A DNA stretch of 64,000 bases from Trichobilharzia szidati (Eukaryota; Platyhelminthes; Trematoda; Strigeidida; Schistosomatidae), in the NCBI GenBank assembly GCA_944472155.2, contig OX235273.1:32585204-32649203 (forward strand), in the 5' to 3' direction. Shown in pieces: positions 11,501-26,500 of this stretch. The notes below the pieces were generated by a model. It searched no databases. It saw only the letters and a list, made by a program, of their open reading frames with translations, and was not told the DNA's origin. The translations under genes and the position numbers were made by a program. The stretch's first letter is position 1. The number at the start of each line of letters is the position of its first letter.

Positions 11501-14500
11501 TGTGAACATTAACGTGTATATTTTCCATGGAATCGTATGTTGAACAGTTCATGTCATCATTCTTGATTATTGATCATACCAGTTATATTCAGATAAATTC
11601 AAGGGATTATTTTAGTTTCCTTCGAGAACAAATGACGGTTTTAATCTACAACCGCGTGCATATCATTTCAATGTATGTTTTTTATAAGGATATTTTGTTA
11701 TTTCTATGGGTGCTGTTTAGTAGTGAAATATTTAAATAAAAAGCATTTATTATGAAACAGAGTCCTAATTATTCATTGGAACGTGCATCATTCCAGCGCG
11801 GGAAAGTGAGTTTCGAAAATCGAATTCAGTAGATGAATTGAAGATTATTGAATTATTCGGATAATGAATATACCATAAATCGATGAAGTATAGAAGATCG
11901 TTGATGATTCTGTATAAAACCATTGAAAAAATGTTTAGAGTTAAGCATTATCAACTCGATTTCTCATAAAATCACCGACTTATTTATGCATTTGGTGGCA
12001 AACTTTTGAAATGAAATGTACTAGTATGAATGGATAATTGGTATTACAGCTGCATGATCACACTCGACTCAGGAAAATATTCGCAAGTAGAAAGGTTGCA
12101 GGTGTTACACGTTTACAGTAAACTTTACAGATAAACCTAATAATCAGAAATTGTCTAATACTGGAATGCCTTTTTCTTACAAAATTATCGTGATTTTGAA
12201 ATAACTGGAGTTGGTTTTACAGTCACTAGGTGTTTTCTTATGTTTCTATCATGACAGCAGGATAGTGATTATTGTCATTCGTGTAACCAAGATACTTCGT
12301 GTTACGTGTATTTTAAGACGTCTTGCGATTTTAACTGCTGCTGATATTTGCTTAATTACCTCAAAGACTGTGTACTTTTGTTGACAAAATAAAATTAGCA
12401 GAAATTTTCACGTATACACAATTATGCAATCATAATTGTCTTATTTCAGTATGCACAAGTGAGTGCCTAGATGAATTATATTGCCAATTATATCAGATAA
12501 TGCCTTTGCTATTAGTTCATGTTATAATTAGATGACAGCTGCACAAACAAAAGACACATTTTCTGGCCAGATTACTTAGGTTTATATAGGATTTAGAATT
12601 ACAGCTTGAGAGTAAATCGTAGTGATTTATTGAGCAACGGTTATCGTGGATGTTATCCATTTGCTGCATACTTTCGGTTTTGTGTCAAAGTAGATATTTT
12701 CAACCGGGTGAATAACTTACTGTGAATTCTTCAAATATGCAGTTTACGAGGGTAAGCTGAAATACGTTGTGTGATTCACATAAAAGTAATTCATTATTTT
12801 ACATTAACATAATGGAATTTCAAATTTCATAAGAATGTAATAATAAAATTAATTAAATGCATCTGATGAGAACACTGCCACCCCCACCATTCTTTGATAT
12901 TACTGATAGTAATAGTTAGATACATATAAGAACATAGGCCTTCAAAAGTAAATCTCCTTTCCATTCTGCCCACCCACTCCAATCTATTCTTTACATGATA
13001 TCCTTCATGTCACCATTCGACGATCAACGCATCCTCTCACATTCAAGTTACACTCGAAAGTCAGCCGTGTGGTGTCACTTAATGCTCTCACTCTGCACTC
13101 TGAGCAATGCACTCGACTTCATGAGTATATACAGATGTCTGATTGAGTCAAGTTTTCGGTGGTCATGATACGCTCAGAATCGATATCATTCTGATGTTTG
13201 TCAGTCTAATATAATGTCAGATGTTTTGCAACGTTCACAAAAGCGGTGATTCGTCATCAATTGAGAAATGAAGGCAACTGAAATCCCGTTTGTTGCACAT
13301 CGGGAAGGCACAGTGAAATGGTGATATTTCGAAATCAACGATAATAAGCTGTGAAGTGTTATATTGAATCCACTTATTCTGGTCGATAATGTGATGAATT
13401 TGTCCTAACACGTTTATTGAAATGACACGTCCTGCAAATGATCCCCATTTCTCTGACTCATTCCTGCATTTGTCAGCAAATGAAAAAAATTTAGAATCAC
13501 TTTCATGTTTCTGGAATGCTCCGGACAAGAGCAGATGATAAGAAAAGCCAAAATCATGTGTAGTCGTATCACACTGAGTGTGGGGATGTATTGGCTGTAA
13601 TCTGATATGAATAAATGCAGTAGGTATTGAGAACAACCCCAGTGTAAACTGATGCATGTGGATGAATCGGTGTGAATATGGAATATGAGGCTATTCGACA
13701 GTTAAATGATGTTCATTAGGTTCCCTCTTACTCTAATTGCCACTGAGGAAATACGAAAATGACTTCATTGGAAAAAATTCTCTTTCCGTTTTTGATGTTT
13801 TCGTCAACTCGAGAGGCGTGGAAGCTGTGGAACCCTTCACTGCCACAGATGCGAATATGCCTGAAAGACATATGACGTTAGACAGTCGAATTTAGGATGA
13901 AATGGAAGAATGTGCAGTGAATGGGGATAAAGATGATTATTGAATGACTTTGGTGTTTAGAAACATTTTCCTATTTGGTTTACATCGCACTGACGGCATC
14001 ATGCAAATTTGTTTTTGTGAAATTATTGTGGCTATTCTAATTTGATCCCGTCAATTTCAAATTTGTTTTACGAGTTCTGGTGTTGGATTTATTGGAACAT
14101 CTTGTTTGTTGGTCTCATGTCAGCTGTACATTATGTTGTTTGCAAAACTAGATAGACGAGTGCATGGATGTAATTTTTTTGGATGGAATGACTAGACGTG
14201 CATTTGTTTAATGTTATTTGTCAAGTATAGTTCAGTTTGTCTGTGTGGATCTTTGTCAGATATCTTTTCCTGGATTTCATCTTATTGGATCGAATCATTG
14301 CATGATCTTCAACTTAGCCTTATTTATTCACAAGTATCATTCCAGAATCCTAATCTGGACACACCATGATCTAATTTTCGTTATTCTCTGATTCACTGAG
14401 TTCATCTCTATGTCCTTTGGTTAATAAAATACCAAATCTACTTTTGTTATTCATCCAATGAAGATATTAATTTAAAATGGTTTATTTAAAACAGTCTACA

Positions 14501-17500
14501 TCATAGCAGGATATAGGATTAGTCTGAATAATAAGAGGTTCTAATTAGAGTTTCATTTACAAGCTAATTAACAATAGGTATTACCCAATCGAAACATATT
14601 CCAGTTGTTGTAGTTTGCAATTACAATAGTGATAGTGATACTCTGGAACAATTACACGCGCCCTTTTTTCCATATCAAAGAAGGAAAGAATGTTTCTTTG
14701 GCTATAGGTGATAACCTTATACTAAACTGTGAAGTGGTTTTATCTGGGAGTCTTCTGAGTCATAGCCAGTTATTTATGCTTCTTCACGGAATGCTTACAC
14801 AGCTAAATTTGTGCACTCTGCTCAGCAGTTATGACATTTAGCAGCAGAACAATGTTCAACTACCATGTCGTCATACAGTCCCCGCTTCTCTGTCAAAAGT
14901 GGAGAAACAGTCTTGTTGTTCTTTCTTAACCAGGGTGCTTACATGCAAAATATAACTGTCAGTACCATACACAAATATACTTCATTCTATCAATTCCTAT
15001 AACAGAATATAAACTCACCATTATATTTGACTTCAAAGAAAATTGTAAGTTATATACTAATAAACATTATTGAATTTATGAATATATGATGATCAGATAA
15101 AATCATTGATGTGATGCCAATTCTTGATGTTTTCTAGGACAGAGATTCTGATTTGTTTTTTATTCTTTAACGTTCCTAGTAGAACTTAGGGCTTCAAGGT
15201 AGACGCTTGAAATTTAGGTAGCAGTTGTGTTCATTTTTACCGGATGGAGTTGCCAGCCTGATTTCCGACCTTCTGTCTCTAGCAGTCTTATTGCCGAATA
15301 AGCTAGGTGAAGGATTGCGCCGGCCAAGGATACAACTCCGCACGACTTACGTTATTAACTTAAGTTATGTCACGGTGTAAGCAAAAGTCATTTCAAGTCA
15401 TCACATTCTAAAATATCACTTGTTTTTTGAGGCTAGTTCACCCGTCTCATTACTTCTCACCTGAAAAGTTCGCCTTTTCATATTTTCAAATGTTAATTTG
15501 ATAAACAACTCGAGCTTTGCAAATCTCTTGAAGAGAAGCATCTCCAACTACAAATGTTCACCGTAATGTGCACATGAAATCTGTCCTAAATGTTAAACAT
15601 CAGTTTTCGAACAGTAACCATTTGCCCTGTGTATGTTTCTGTATAAGTGAAGGCGATTTGTGTGAGCATGACGGTCACAGGTAAGGCCTAGCGATACTGA
15701 ACACAGGAAATTCAGTCTCTGTTTGACGATGAGTTAATACCGTGTGATTGTGTCCTGTATAGAAGCATGAAGAAATAAAGCATTTCAATTGTTGAACTTC
15801 ATTTCACTTTTCCTTTTTGTTAAACCAAATTGATCCACTATCATGGAATGTTTCCCAGGCTATCAGAGTTCTGACTCTCTCAGTGATAGAATGTCAAACT
15901 ATCCATGGATGACTAGATTACTGAAGTGAAAATAAATATGTAAATTATTAGGCTTCCATGTTGATGACAGTAGATGTTTCGTAATTTCAATATGAAATGG
16001 ATGGAAATCATGGTTGATTGTACATCGAGTCTCACTATTCTGTGATTTCCATATGAAATGATTATATACATTATTTTTCAAAGTGATATAGTTTATAAGT
16101 TATATTGATGCACACTTAAACCGAAGATTTAGAAGTTTTCGTTAGTGTTTTCGAATGAGCACTATTCATAGGTAGTTATTTTTCCCTACGATATCGAATA
16201 CTAACACATTTGTATTCATGCTTTTACACGGATACATATGTCGATTCAGATAAATTTAGTAAGTTTAATTAACCCACTTCATTTGGAGATAAATAATGGA
16301 TTGCAATTCGGCGAAAATTAACTTGTCACAGATCGACACGCCGTAAACAGGAGGAGTAAACGAAGAAATACTTGCATTCTAACTGAAGTGCACTCTAATA
16401 TGAATGGCATTTCTACTTCAACACAAAAATAACCACTACCGTTGTGATAAGCATTTCTGCAATTTCGGTTTCGAAGACATGCCTAATTAGGCATGTTTCT
16501 TTCCCGTCCACTTACCAGCATACTGATTCACATAGTCCAGAAAGTATTTCCTTGAATCCGTCCACAGCATAGAGACTTTTATCAACACTCTTTGATAATT
16601 CAGTAATAAATGATTTCTTTGAATCGATCTGACCCAATGAGTGGCGTTTCAGTCTTATATTATTCGGTTGAACACTACTACAACATCGAGATTCTGTAAA
16701 GGACTTAGAACACCGGTCGGTTTCAATGCACCAGGGAACAAATTCCTGGGAAGATTTCGCTTTACTAGACCTTACTCTGTAATTCACATACTTAGTAGGA
16801 ATATTTATTGCAAATCTTTGCCCAAAATATTGAGAAATGGAACAAACGCCTATTAGACATTTGAGAAACTAAAGGATTTATTCTGACAGCTTCATCACTA
16901 ACATCTTGATATACAACCAACTTGCCGACTCATTTATTTCATAGTTATAGCCTATTTTTCTAAAAGCGTTCAATACATTTCATGTGCGTAATTGGGACTT
17001 GAGATTATCCATCATTATTTTGTAATTAAGGATGCTATTGACATGTATTGATGGCATTGTGGTTTCAAACTCGTAATCTACCACCCATAATGAAAGTAGA
17101 ACTCATCTTGCACATGAATGAGATGAAATGACCTTAATAAGTTACATTTACAAGATTTCTAAGCAAAAGTGAATGTTTTGAGAATGTAAATCAATCTTGA
17201 ATTTGAAGTCGTATAATGCATTTCACTATTGTGTGACCTGCAGATGAAAGTGGTATGTTCCCTATCTAACTTTCCATCCATCTATTTCTCTACGTATCTA
17301 CCACACGGCTCATGTTTTCGATGAAAACATTCTTATTATTTATTGCACATGTGTTTGACGAGTGTAATACTTATTCAGGCACTATTTTAATATTCTTTAT
17401 ACATACTGATTTGTCAACTTTCTGTAATAATATTTTCGGTAATAGAAGCTTTAGAATATTCATCCCCCATTGTTTCATCACCTGGAGGACTTTTCGCCTT

Positions 17501-20500
17501 TCTCTCTTGTGTTTTTCAATACTTTAATACTAAAGTGAAAAGAGTAGCTTTTAGTTATATAAGTGTGAATTATTTGGTGCATGTTGTCTATGGTTATACT
17601 CACCTCATTTCAGTGTGTTTTGGTGAGTGTTCAGCTTTCGCGTTGAAGTTTGAGATATTTTTCGAGTTCTCTACGTTTGACAAAACGATGCCATCGGCTG
17701 ATCATCTCATGATTGCCGCCGGTATTTGTTAGCGTCCAATATGACGTATGAATGCCAAATACACAGACGAAATCGCCTTTTCTCTCCATGACATAGGCAG
17801 CAGTGATATAAATAACAAAAAAAACACTTTTGAATAGCTTTGTGATCTTTAATGAAAGCAACATCGAAGCTTATCTATCAGGATTCTTTAATTAGAAGTT
17901 CTGTGTAGAAATTTGCTTGAGTTCATGTTTTTGAATATAAAATTGAGACACACTACTGATTCATAACTTGAGAAAAATAGCACAAAGTTGGAATCAAGTA
18001 AATGTCACTGCCTGAATTGCAGAAGATAGACTGTACAGTCCATTTGTAAGATGAATCGTTCATTTTTAAACTATTTCATAAAATACAAATCATAGAAACT
18101 ATGTGTAAGTTGAGCTAAGATTTCCTATATAAGCAGTCACTGAATTTGAACTTCCAGACATTCATGAATTACCAGCAATAACGTCCACATAAGAAAACTC
18201 TGTCATAAAATAGTTTCCTTGAATGTTAACCCCGTTCACAAGAATTATGACATATCATTGTTATTATAAAAATTACTGATGCTTCGGATTCCAAAGGCAA
18301 TATTAGGTTTCAACTCTGCCCACCCACTCCAATCTATTCTTTACATGATATCCTTCATGTCACCATTCGACGATCAACGCATCCTCTCACATTCAAGTTA
18401 CACTCGAAAGTCAGCCGTGTGGTGTAACTTAATGCTCTCACTCTGCACTCTGAGCAATGCACTCGACTTCATGAGTATATACAGATGTCTGATTGAGTCA
18501 AGTTTTCGGTGGTAATGATACGCTCAGAATCGATATCATTCTGATGTTTGTCAGTCTAATATAATGTCAGATGTTTTGCAACGTTCACAAAAACGGTGAT
18601 TCGTCATCATTTGAGAAATGAAGGCAACTGAAATCCCGTTTGTTGCACATCGGGAAGGCACAGTGAAATGGTGATATTTCGAAATCAACGATAATAAGCT
18701 GTGAAGTGTTATATTGAATCCACTTATTCTGATAGATCATGTCATCAATTTATCTCAGTACTGTAAGATAATATTTGGAATCAACTTGATCAGTTTTCAC
18801 TGTTATGATGCCAAAATTCTGGATTGTTTACTAGAAGAATCAGTAGTGTGGGGACATGCTCACGCTTCATTAAAAAATTTAATTTTTTACACTCTTCATT
18901 ATTATTTTTGAACTGATTTGTTACTTGAAAGTACTCCGTAAGTTAACAGCCAAATCACTGAGCGTTCATTTCTGATGATCTTTGTGATCAGATAAGATAA
19001 TTGACACAATATAATTTTTATCATCCACATAAATGAAGTTTTGAGTTATTGTGGTTTTTCATGTGGAATGCACAACTCCTGTTTTACTATTCAAACACAT
19101 CAAACCGCTGAACCACCTGTTTGCCTGATAGTGAATATGTCAGTGCCAATGACTTTCATTTGGTGACTCATGATTTTGTGAATAATTAGTTTATTGATAC
19201 CGATGTACTAGTGTACACTAGAGCAAAAGTGATCAATCAGTTGTCATAACTGAATGTAATCAAAGCGGACTCTTCATATATTTCAACACCAGACAACATA
19301 TAAGACTGTACGCGGAGAATCCGTATCTACTGCAAGTAATCGTTATCTCAGTGTCATATTGCCAATAGTGAAGAAACGTTGGATCGAATTTGTGAAAATG
19401 ATTTTGTTGCTGTCTGAAAAAACACACATGGAAGTGGGAATTATGACTGATGTTTGCAATGTCAGTGGTTTATCCCACCTCGTCAGTTGTAGTGGCTCTA
19501 CGTTGACAGTTGATTTTCATGTTTCACGACTGTTGTATAAAATAATTGTTGGGGTTTTCATATATATGATTCTCATCTCATAAAAGGCTTTATTACTGCT
19601 ATCTACTGAGTGTTTGATAAATATTATCAGTGTTTCTTAGAAGGAAGACTATAAGCTGTAGGGCAATGTAAAACAGGAAAACGTAACTGATTATGTAACA
19701 CCTGCTGACTTTTCATAACCATAGCAAGATCCCCTGAATGAAGTTGATAAAATTTTGATGATCTAAGTTCAAACTATGACTTGGAAAATAAATATGGATG
19801 GGGATTTTTGCGTAATTATTCAGTCGAAATTAACTTAATACCAATAACACCTTGAACTGGCACAGTATTTACAAAATGTACAGAATTTTCAGAGGGAAAG
19901 TTCACATAATACTTTCCTTCCTTTAACATCTTCATGTAAAATAATAATTGACAGTATATCCTGTGAACTGAAGCACAAACCATTCCGTTAAGATGTACCT
20001 GGTTTGTCTGCTTCAGGAAATCCACGATATAAAGTTGAAAGCCAGTTGCAAGATATTCGGAAGACCCAGGAACATAGTCGAACAACAGTTATCTCAAATA
20101 TTGGAAAACCTAGCCACACACATTCAGGCCTTTCCCTAGGTTCAGTAGAAAGTTGCGAATCAGAAGCTTGGACACGCTTTAAATACACACAAGAGTAGAT
20201 AAGACCGAAAGAGGTCATACCCTATTCGATTAAAACAAACATTACTATAGAAAATATATGCAATAGAGGGATAGAGGTTTTTGTTAACCCAGGTTTTAAA
20301 CAGGCCACAAGTAGACTTCTTAATTGCTAACTTTTTTCTCTTCTGCAGTCAAGGATGAAGGTCAGTTTCAAGCATTGTTCTATTGATATTACAAATCATC
20401 CTATATTCAAAGTTTTCATAGAACTTATTCATTCTGTAATCAGACCAATCAGTTTATTCACTAGAACCATCCACTCTGGATTTCTTGATCGCTTCAGATG

Positions 20501-23500
20501 ACTTGATTCAGATTACCTGAGTCATATTTGCGCTATATATATATATATATATATATTAATCACTAGGCCTTACGCCAAACCCCCCAAGTTCCTTATCATC
20601 TTCGAGCAGTTATCTGGAGGGATGCTTCCGAATGTGCTACCACAAAGTCGTTAATCAATATGGGAAAACCATCTTGACACTCAAAGTGCCACTTCCTGCT
20701 AATCTTTAGACTGATAGATGCTTTTTTTGAACTGTATTTCTTTACTTGGCATTTTTATCGGTGACACAAGACACCGTCCAGGCAAGCGGGGAAGACGTAA
20801 AATTGTTGGTTTTTACTTGCAGATCATCGACTTTGGGATACATCACACATAAATTAACTGAAAATTTTCGATCTTCTATGGTCTTTACGTCATAACAGCT
20901 GTTGTCCGTCTTCCCGCCTTCAATGACTGTTGCATGATCTAGTCCACCAATGCAAGGAAAATCATTAGTGATATAAGGCAGCTTCTTGCTACACTTTCCC
21001 TCACTTCAAACGCTTCACTAAACTTCCTGTTGTGAGTAAATGGGTATCGGCTTCATTAAGATTCTCGTGCTCTGCAATGTTCAAAAAGCTACCGAATCAC
21101 AGCGCCATCGAAGCTGTTGGAAGCCTTTGAAAGCTGATAAAGTTGTGTTGAGGCGTTCATTATCCTTCTGTAATATGTTCAATGATAATGTAAAGCGATA
21201 CAGTTTCATAGGTTATTAGTTGATGCTTTTCGAATGAAGCTTCTTTTTGGCTTAACACCGTGTTTAGAGCTTCTTTTGGTCATGATTTATAAGACTGATT
21301 AGAGAACAAAAGAATTCCTTCAAATTAATTCTTCATCAGTTTCTGCAGTTATATTTGACTAATGCAGCGAAGTTGTTGTTCCTGCCTTTGTGCTTCGGTA
21401 TTTTCGTCTGTTTACAGCTGTAACACAAGAGTACTCAGTAACGGGGATGTTTGCTGGCAACTTAATGTCCTTATATAGCTAAAATACATCTACTTTATGT
21501 TGGTTTCGCTTCGCAATTTGATCTCTACCTTCGCCTTTCTATTTTGCTGCATATGATATATATATCTTTCTATATATATATTTATTAGTTGTAAGTCTTA
21601 TCAGTAACACACGTAACACATCGGATACGCAGTGTTTCTAATTCATCACCATCAAGGGTGTTTATGCTGACATTGTAGTGGACTCTTGTCCACAACTGTT
21701 TGCCGTCATTTGCAGAAATGTGCCATCTTCTTCACTGTGCCACTATCGCTTCATTTCCACAGCGCTGCATAACTGAAACGTTACTTCATCATAAGTTGAA
21801 CGTTATCGTCGATATCCTAGAGAAGAGTGATTCCCACTGCATGAGTACCATCGATTGTGTTGTTGATATCATGAAAGCCCCTTCGTCATTGTATTCGAGG
21901 TTATTGGTCGTAAGATCAGAATTGAATAGTGACTTAGCATTTATTCGTTCTGGTAGTCAACCTCCATTTCATCTGCTGTCATAAGTCCTGCCACTTATAT
22001 ACATTTTCTATGCTTCCTTTATTTTTCATTTTAAGCACCTGTCTCAACATCAGACAAAATGTGGACATTCCGTATCCCCATGCTTATTCCTACTTTATTC
22101 AGAAGACGTTATTCCAGTTATCAAATTCAACCACAGAATAGGATTTTTCTCATAATTCTTCTAGGCTTTCAAGTTTCTTTAGCTATTCTGTTCATAAGTC
22201 ATAGTAAGTTCCTGAGTCTCAAGTCCAAAAATCCATTCCTCTTCAGGTTTGGCACCAGTGAACTGGTAAAAGTCAACTTTCACCAACCTTTGAATATCAT
22301 TCAGTTAACTGAACTGTTCGTCCTTGGATCAGTCGGTTTAACCGTTGAGATTTTAGGATGGGTAACACTGTACTGAAGCTTGACAAAAAATAATGTCGGT
22401 TGAGTTTTATTTCAATAACTCTATTGTAAATCTCAGTTTGTATTCCACAAAAGTGAATTATCCTTTTACTTGATCAGGAGATAGAGGTAAGTTTACATAC
22501 TCAGAAGAATGGGATAAGTACCATATAAACCCAAATAACCCGATAAAAGGAGCTTTCGGACAGCTTTATCTATTCCTGTATCACACTAGTTTATTAGGCA
22601 GAATTTTGAGTGCATCTGAAGAAATGGACAGAGTAAGACTAGTAAGTCTCAACGCGATGGGCCCTGCTAATCAATGATCGAACTGCAATGAAAAGGACCA
22701 CACATACAACACAGCCAAATCAAAATCATCCATCTAAGCCACAAATCTTCCTTATTACGCTCATGTCACAATGATTGTTAGATCGAACATCAGCTTTCGA
22801 ATCGGTCTTTTGATAGCTTGAAATTGAATTTGTTGTACTCATCGTTGAAATATTCCACCTAACTTCAACGTATGCATTTCTATAGTTACGAAATTCTTTT
22901 CTTTAGAAACTGAGGAATCATTGTAGAAAAAACTATGACTCGGAAATTTGGATGTGGAGACGTTCCTTTGAATTCCAATTTTACCATTTTCCATGTAAAT
23001 TAAATACATCTTATGTTCATCAGCTAGGAAATGGGGCATAACTTTACTCAACTTATTGTTTCTCGCACAAAAGTTCTTGAAAATTGGAAATAATGCATCA
23101 AAACATCCTATGGAGTCAATGAAAACGGTTCAAAATAATTTCCAATACATCCTGTTGATAGGTATGCAGCAAGCTCCAGTCCAGGACTGCCGAATAGCAC
23201 ACGGATGAGTTATTCGTCTGAAGTGTGTAATGTGATGCAAAGGTCTTGGTTAGATTTATGCGAGAAATATAGATTCATAGTTTTGTCCTTTGACAGAACA
23301 ATACGATGACCGAATTTGTCTTACAGCTGTAGTGTATTTGAGCACTGAATGTTGGAAATCTCGGTAACACACGTACTTATAATGCATACTTATTTAAAAA
23401 GGAAACAGAGCATAAAGATACCGCTTTGTTTCACAGCTTGAAGTAGCTTGTAAATATTCAACGCCGTGATCAATTGGCTGAACATCTACCGCACAAGTCA

Positions 23501-26500
23501 ATGAGCCGTTCTGTTGTCTGAGTGACATGACGTATTTACTGACTGAGTGGCAACTTCAGTGGGATTATCATAGGTTTACTTGCTACTCCAACATCAATAG
23601 ATGGTACTTGGTTAATTGTTTTTAGCACTGCATTATCTAGTCAATTAGCTTTCTCAGAATTTCGCATTACAGAAACTCGAAGGGGGCGAGAGATGTCTGA
23701 GAATTCAAGTTAGGTTGATAGCTAATGAACCCGATGTTTCGTAGTTCTTTCGGTGGGTGAGATCAATGTTTTCATTTTGATCACTTAATGAATCAATAAA
23801 AATCTTTGGATTTCCCTTTGAAACTGGCGAAATGTGCCCTGCTAAAATTAAAGATTGCCTTAACTTGGTTATCATAGTGTGAAATCGAAGTTTGAACTTC
23901 ATGGTGAAACAAACCACCATAAATACTAATTAATTGCTGGAGAAATTTGGCAATCTATTTGAATTGAAATCTGTATTTACTTAGTCCATGGTAAAGTCAG
24001 AAATGCGTCATGATTTTCTCTGCAATCAGGTAATTATTTGTAACCTACTGTTTTCCATCTATATAAAAGTCTCGTGGAAATATCGTTATAACCCATTCTG
24101 CTGTGATGTATTTGACAGCCACATTACAGCCTTGAGTAGGGATGTCACTGAAGTTCTTTTCATTATTCTGTTACAAATCATAAATCAAACCGAACGTCAA
24201 ATAATGTAAATTTTCACATAATTTGCATTTTATTCTAACTTTATATCAGCTTTCATAAGAATGCCGTGATTTTTATTTTTTCAGAAGATTTACGTATGTC
24301 TCGTTATTAAAAACGTTTAAATCTGAAATTCTTTGGTACTGAGAAAAATTCCATCAATATCTATAACCACTCACTATGAATTCCCACCTTGTTTCAATTA
24401 TTTTTGCATTAAACGTAGATCTATTTTGAGAATGATAATGATAGGGATGAAAATTTATGTATGTTCTACAATTGAGATTGGAGAAATGATCGAAAATTGT
24501 CTGATTATTCTAACATATGTCAGCCAGTGGAAGAGGATATATCACCTCTGAAATGAGTGTTTTGTCAGTGGAAATCACCTATCTGGACAATAGAAAGGAA
24601 ACAACACTGAGTTCAGCAAACATATCTCTTGGGCTGCACAGTGTCAAACTGAACTAGATCCAGAATGCATTTAGAGGTTGGACTAGTTTCTTTCAAACAA
24701 ATAGCTCCATCTTTTTGGCATAGATGGCAAGGGCTTCTGCAGGACAACAAAATCGGTGACATACTGCATTTAGAAGATTTCTGTTTACCGGTGTATAGAC
24801 ACAATGTTTGTGGAATGCTACATTACAGTGTTGTTTCCTCTCCTTTCTCCAGCTAATGACTTTGGAATAGCATTTGTTGTTGACAGTTTTATTTTAATAA
24901 TGTTACTAGTGTCTCTAAAGGCCATTTAAAGTATAGATAAAAAATATTCAGCGTCAACCCATTCCACTGTCGACTCAAGACAGTTAAAGTCCTCTACGTC
25001 AAAGGCCTCTCTTTTCATGACTCGGTGGTATGGTGGCGTGTCGTTGTTGTTGCTAAGAGTGATTAGAACAGTAGGCTCGCAAATCGACTAGGCAGGAAGT
25101 TAGTTGGCACAAACCAACAACTGTACTAACAGTCATATCAGAATTGCAGATAGGTACAAAGAAGAGACGGACTCTTCACGCTTAGAGAGCAGCAACTAAA
25201 AATGATGCAGTTGCTGGCTGGTCTACGGAAGTCACTGCTTGATGATACATCTTCCTCTACTGACAATACTAATAGCATCATTTCTGAATTTATCTGTGAC
25301 ACAGATGAAAGTACTACGTTCGCCAGTTAGTAACACAGATACGCAGACCGATTTAAAATGGATTTTACAAGGAAAGACGATGCATAGAAAGTTTGACAAC
25401 TACTGAGGGAGTCAAACAAATTCTGCAGACTGATTCTCACAAAGAAGATCACTGACAGAACAATCGATGAGGCTGTCCAAACATGGCGTCTATAATTTGG
25501 TGATCACACATCATTGTTCAAAAATTCGTAACCACCTCATGAGATGTGTACTGAATGAAAACGATGACATTGACACTCAACTAGGCATTGTATACCACTA
25601 ATGTGAGCGATTTAACCCAAAGTCGCTTACAGAAAAGTAGTTCAAGGTCATTATCTTCATTTGTAGTCTGCAATCACCCACCTTATTCATCATAAGAATT
25701 CGAATGTTGAGCAGACTTGAACAAGACGAACAAATGACGTTGAAAGACTTAGGTGAAGAAAATCAGCAATTTACTGACCTTATCAAAGATACCACCATGA
25801 CCCAGTCTGGTGGCTACGGTGCAGCTAAATAAATGTAGTGCATCCAGTACCGCTGACTTCCAACTCACTGCACCATCCGAAGCAGACTCGACCATCAGCA
25901 CGCTGACTTTAAAAATTTCGGCAGTGAGTTAGATAATGCCATAAAAACACAATAAATGTAATCTGTGCAAGGCTACTGGCTACAAACAAGGGTATTGTAG
26001 GCAGACTCGTCGATCAAAGTCCATAAGCATTCACTTTTGCGAATTCTTCTGATAAGTTGGACCAGTTACATGATGAGTACGTTTCTTTGACTGATAGGTT
26101 TCCAACTACAGAGGTCTGCCAGATGTCTATTCCATGATGGCTTTCTGTGGACATATCTTTTCAGAGTTCAATCATCTCTTCTTGTCAGCTTGTCGTCCAG
26201 ATATATAATCTTTGGCTCATTTTCCAGTTTTATTGTGAATTCCTCTGAAGGATTGAAATTATTAGACTCCTGTAAGATACAACTTATCAGTCATCATGAC
26301 AGACTATAAAAGTGTTGCTGATATATCTCTCATCTAGCATAAGTTTGTCATATGTTGGTTTTAGGATCCTGTTTTTAAATTGGCTATAAAGCAGTCTGCC
26401 AAAAGTGGGTCAAGTTGGGGAGACTGAAGTAATCCCATCTTACTATTTAAATGAATTAGATTGTACATTAAATGTGCATCTTAGTAACAACTTTTTCAGA

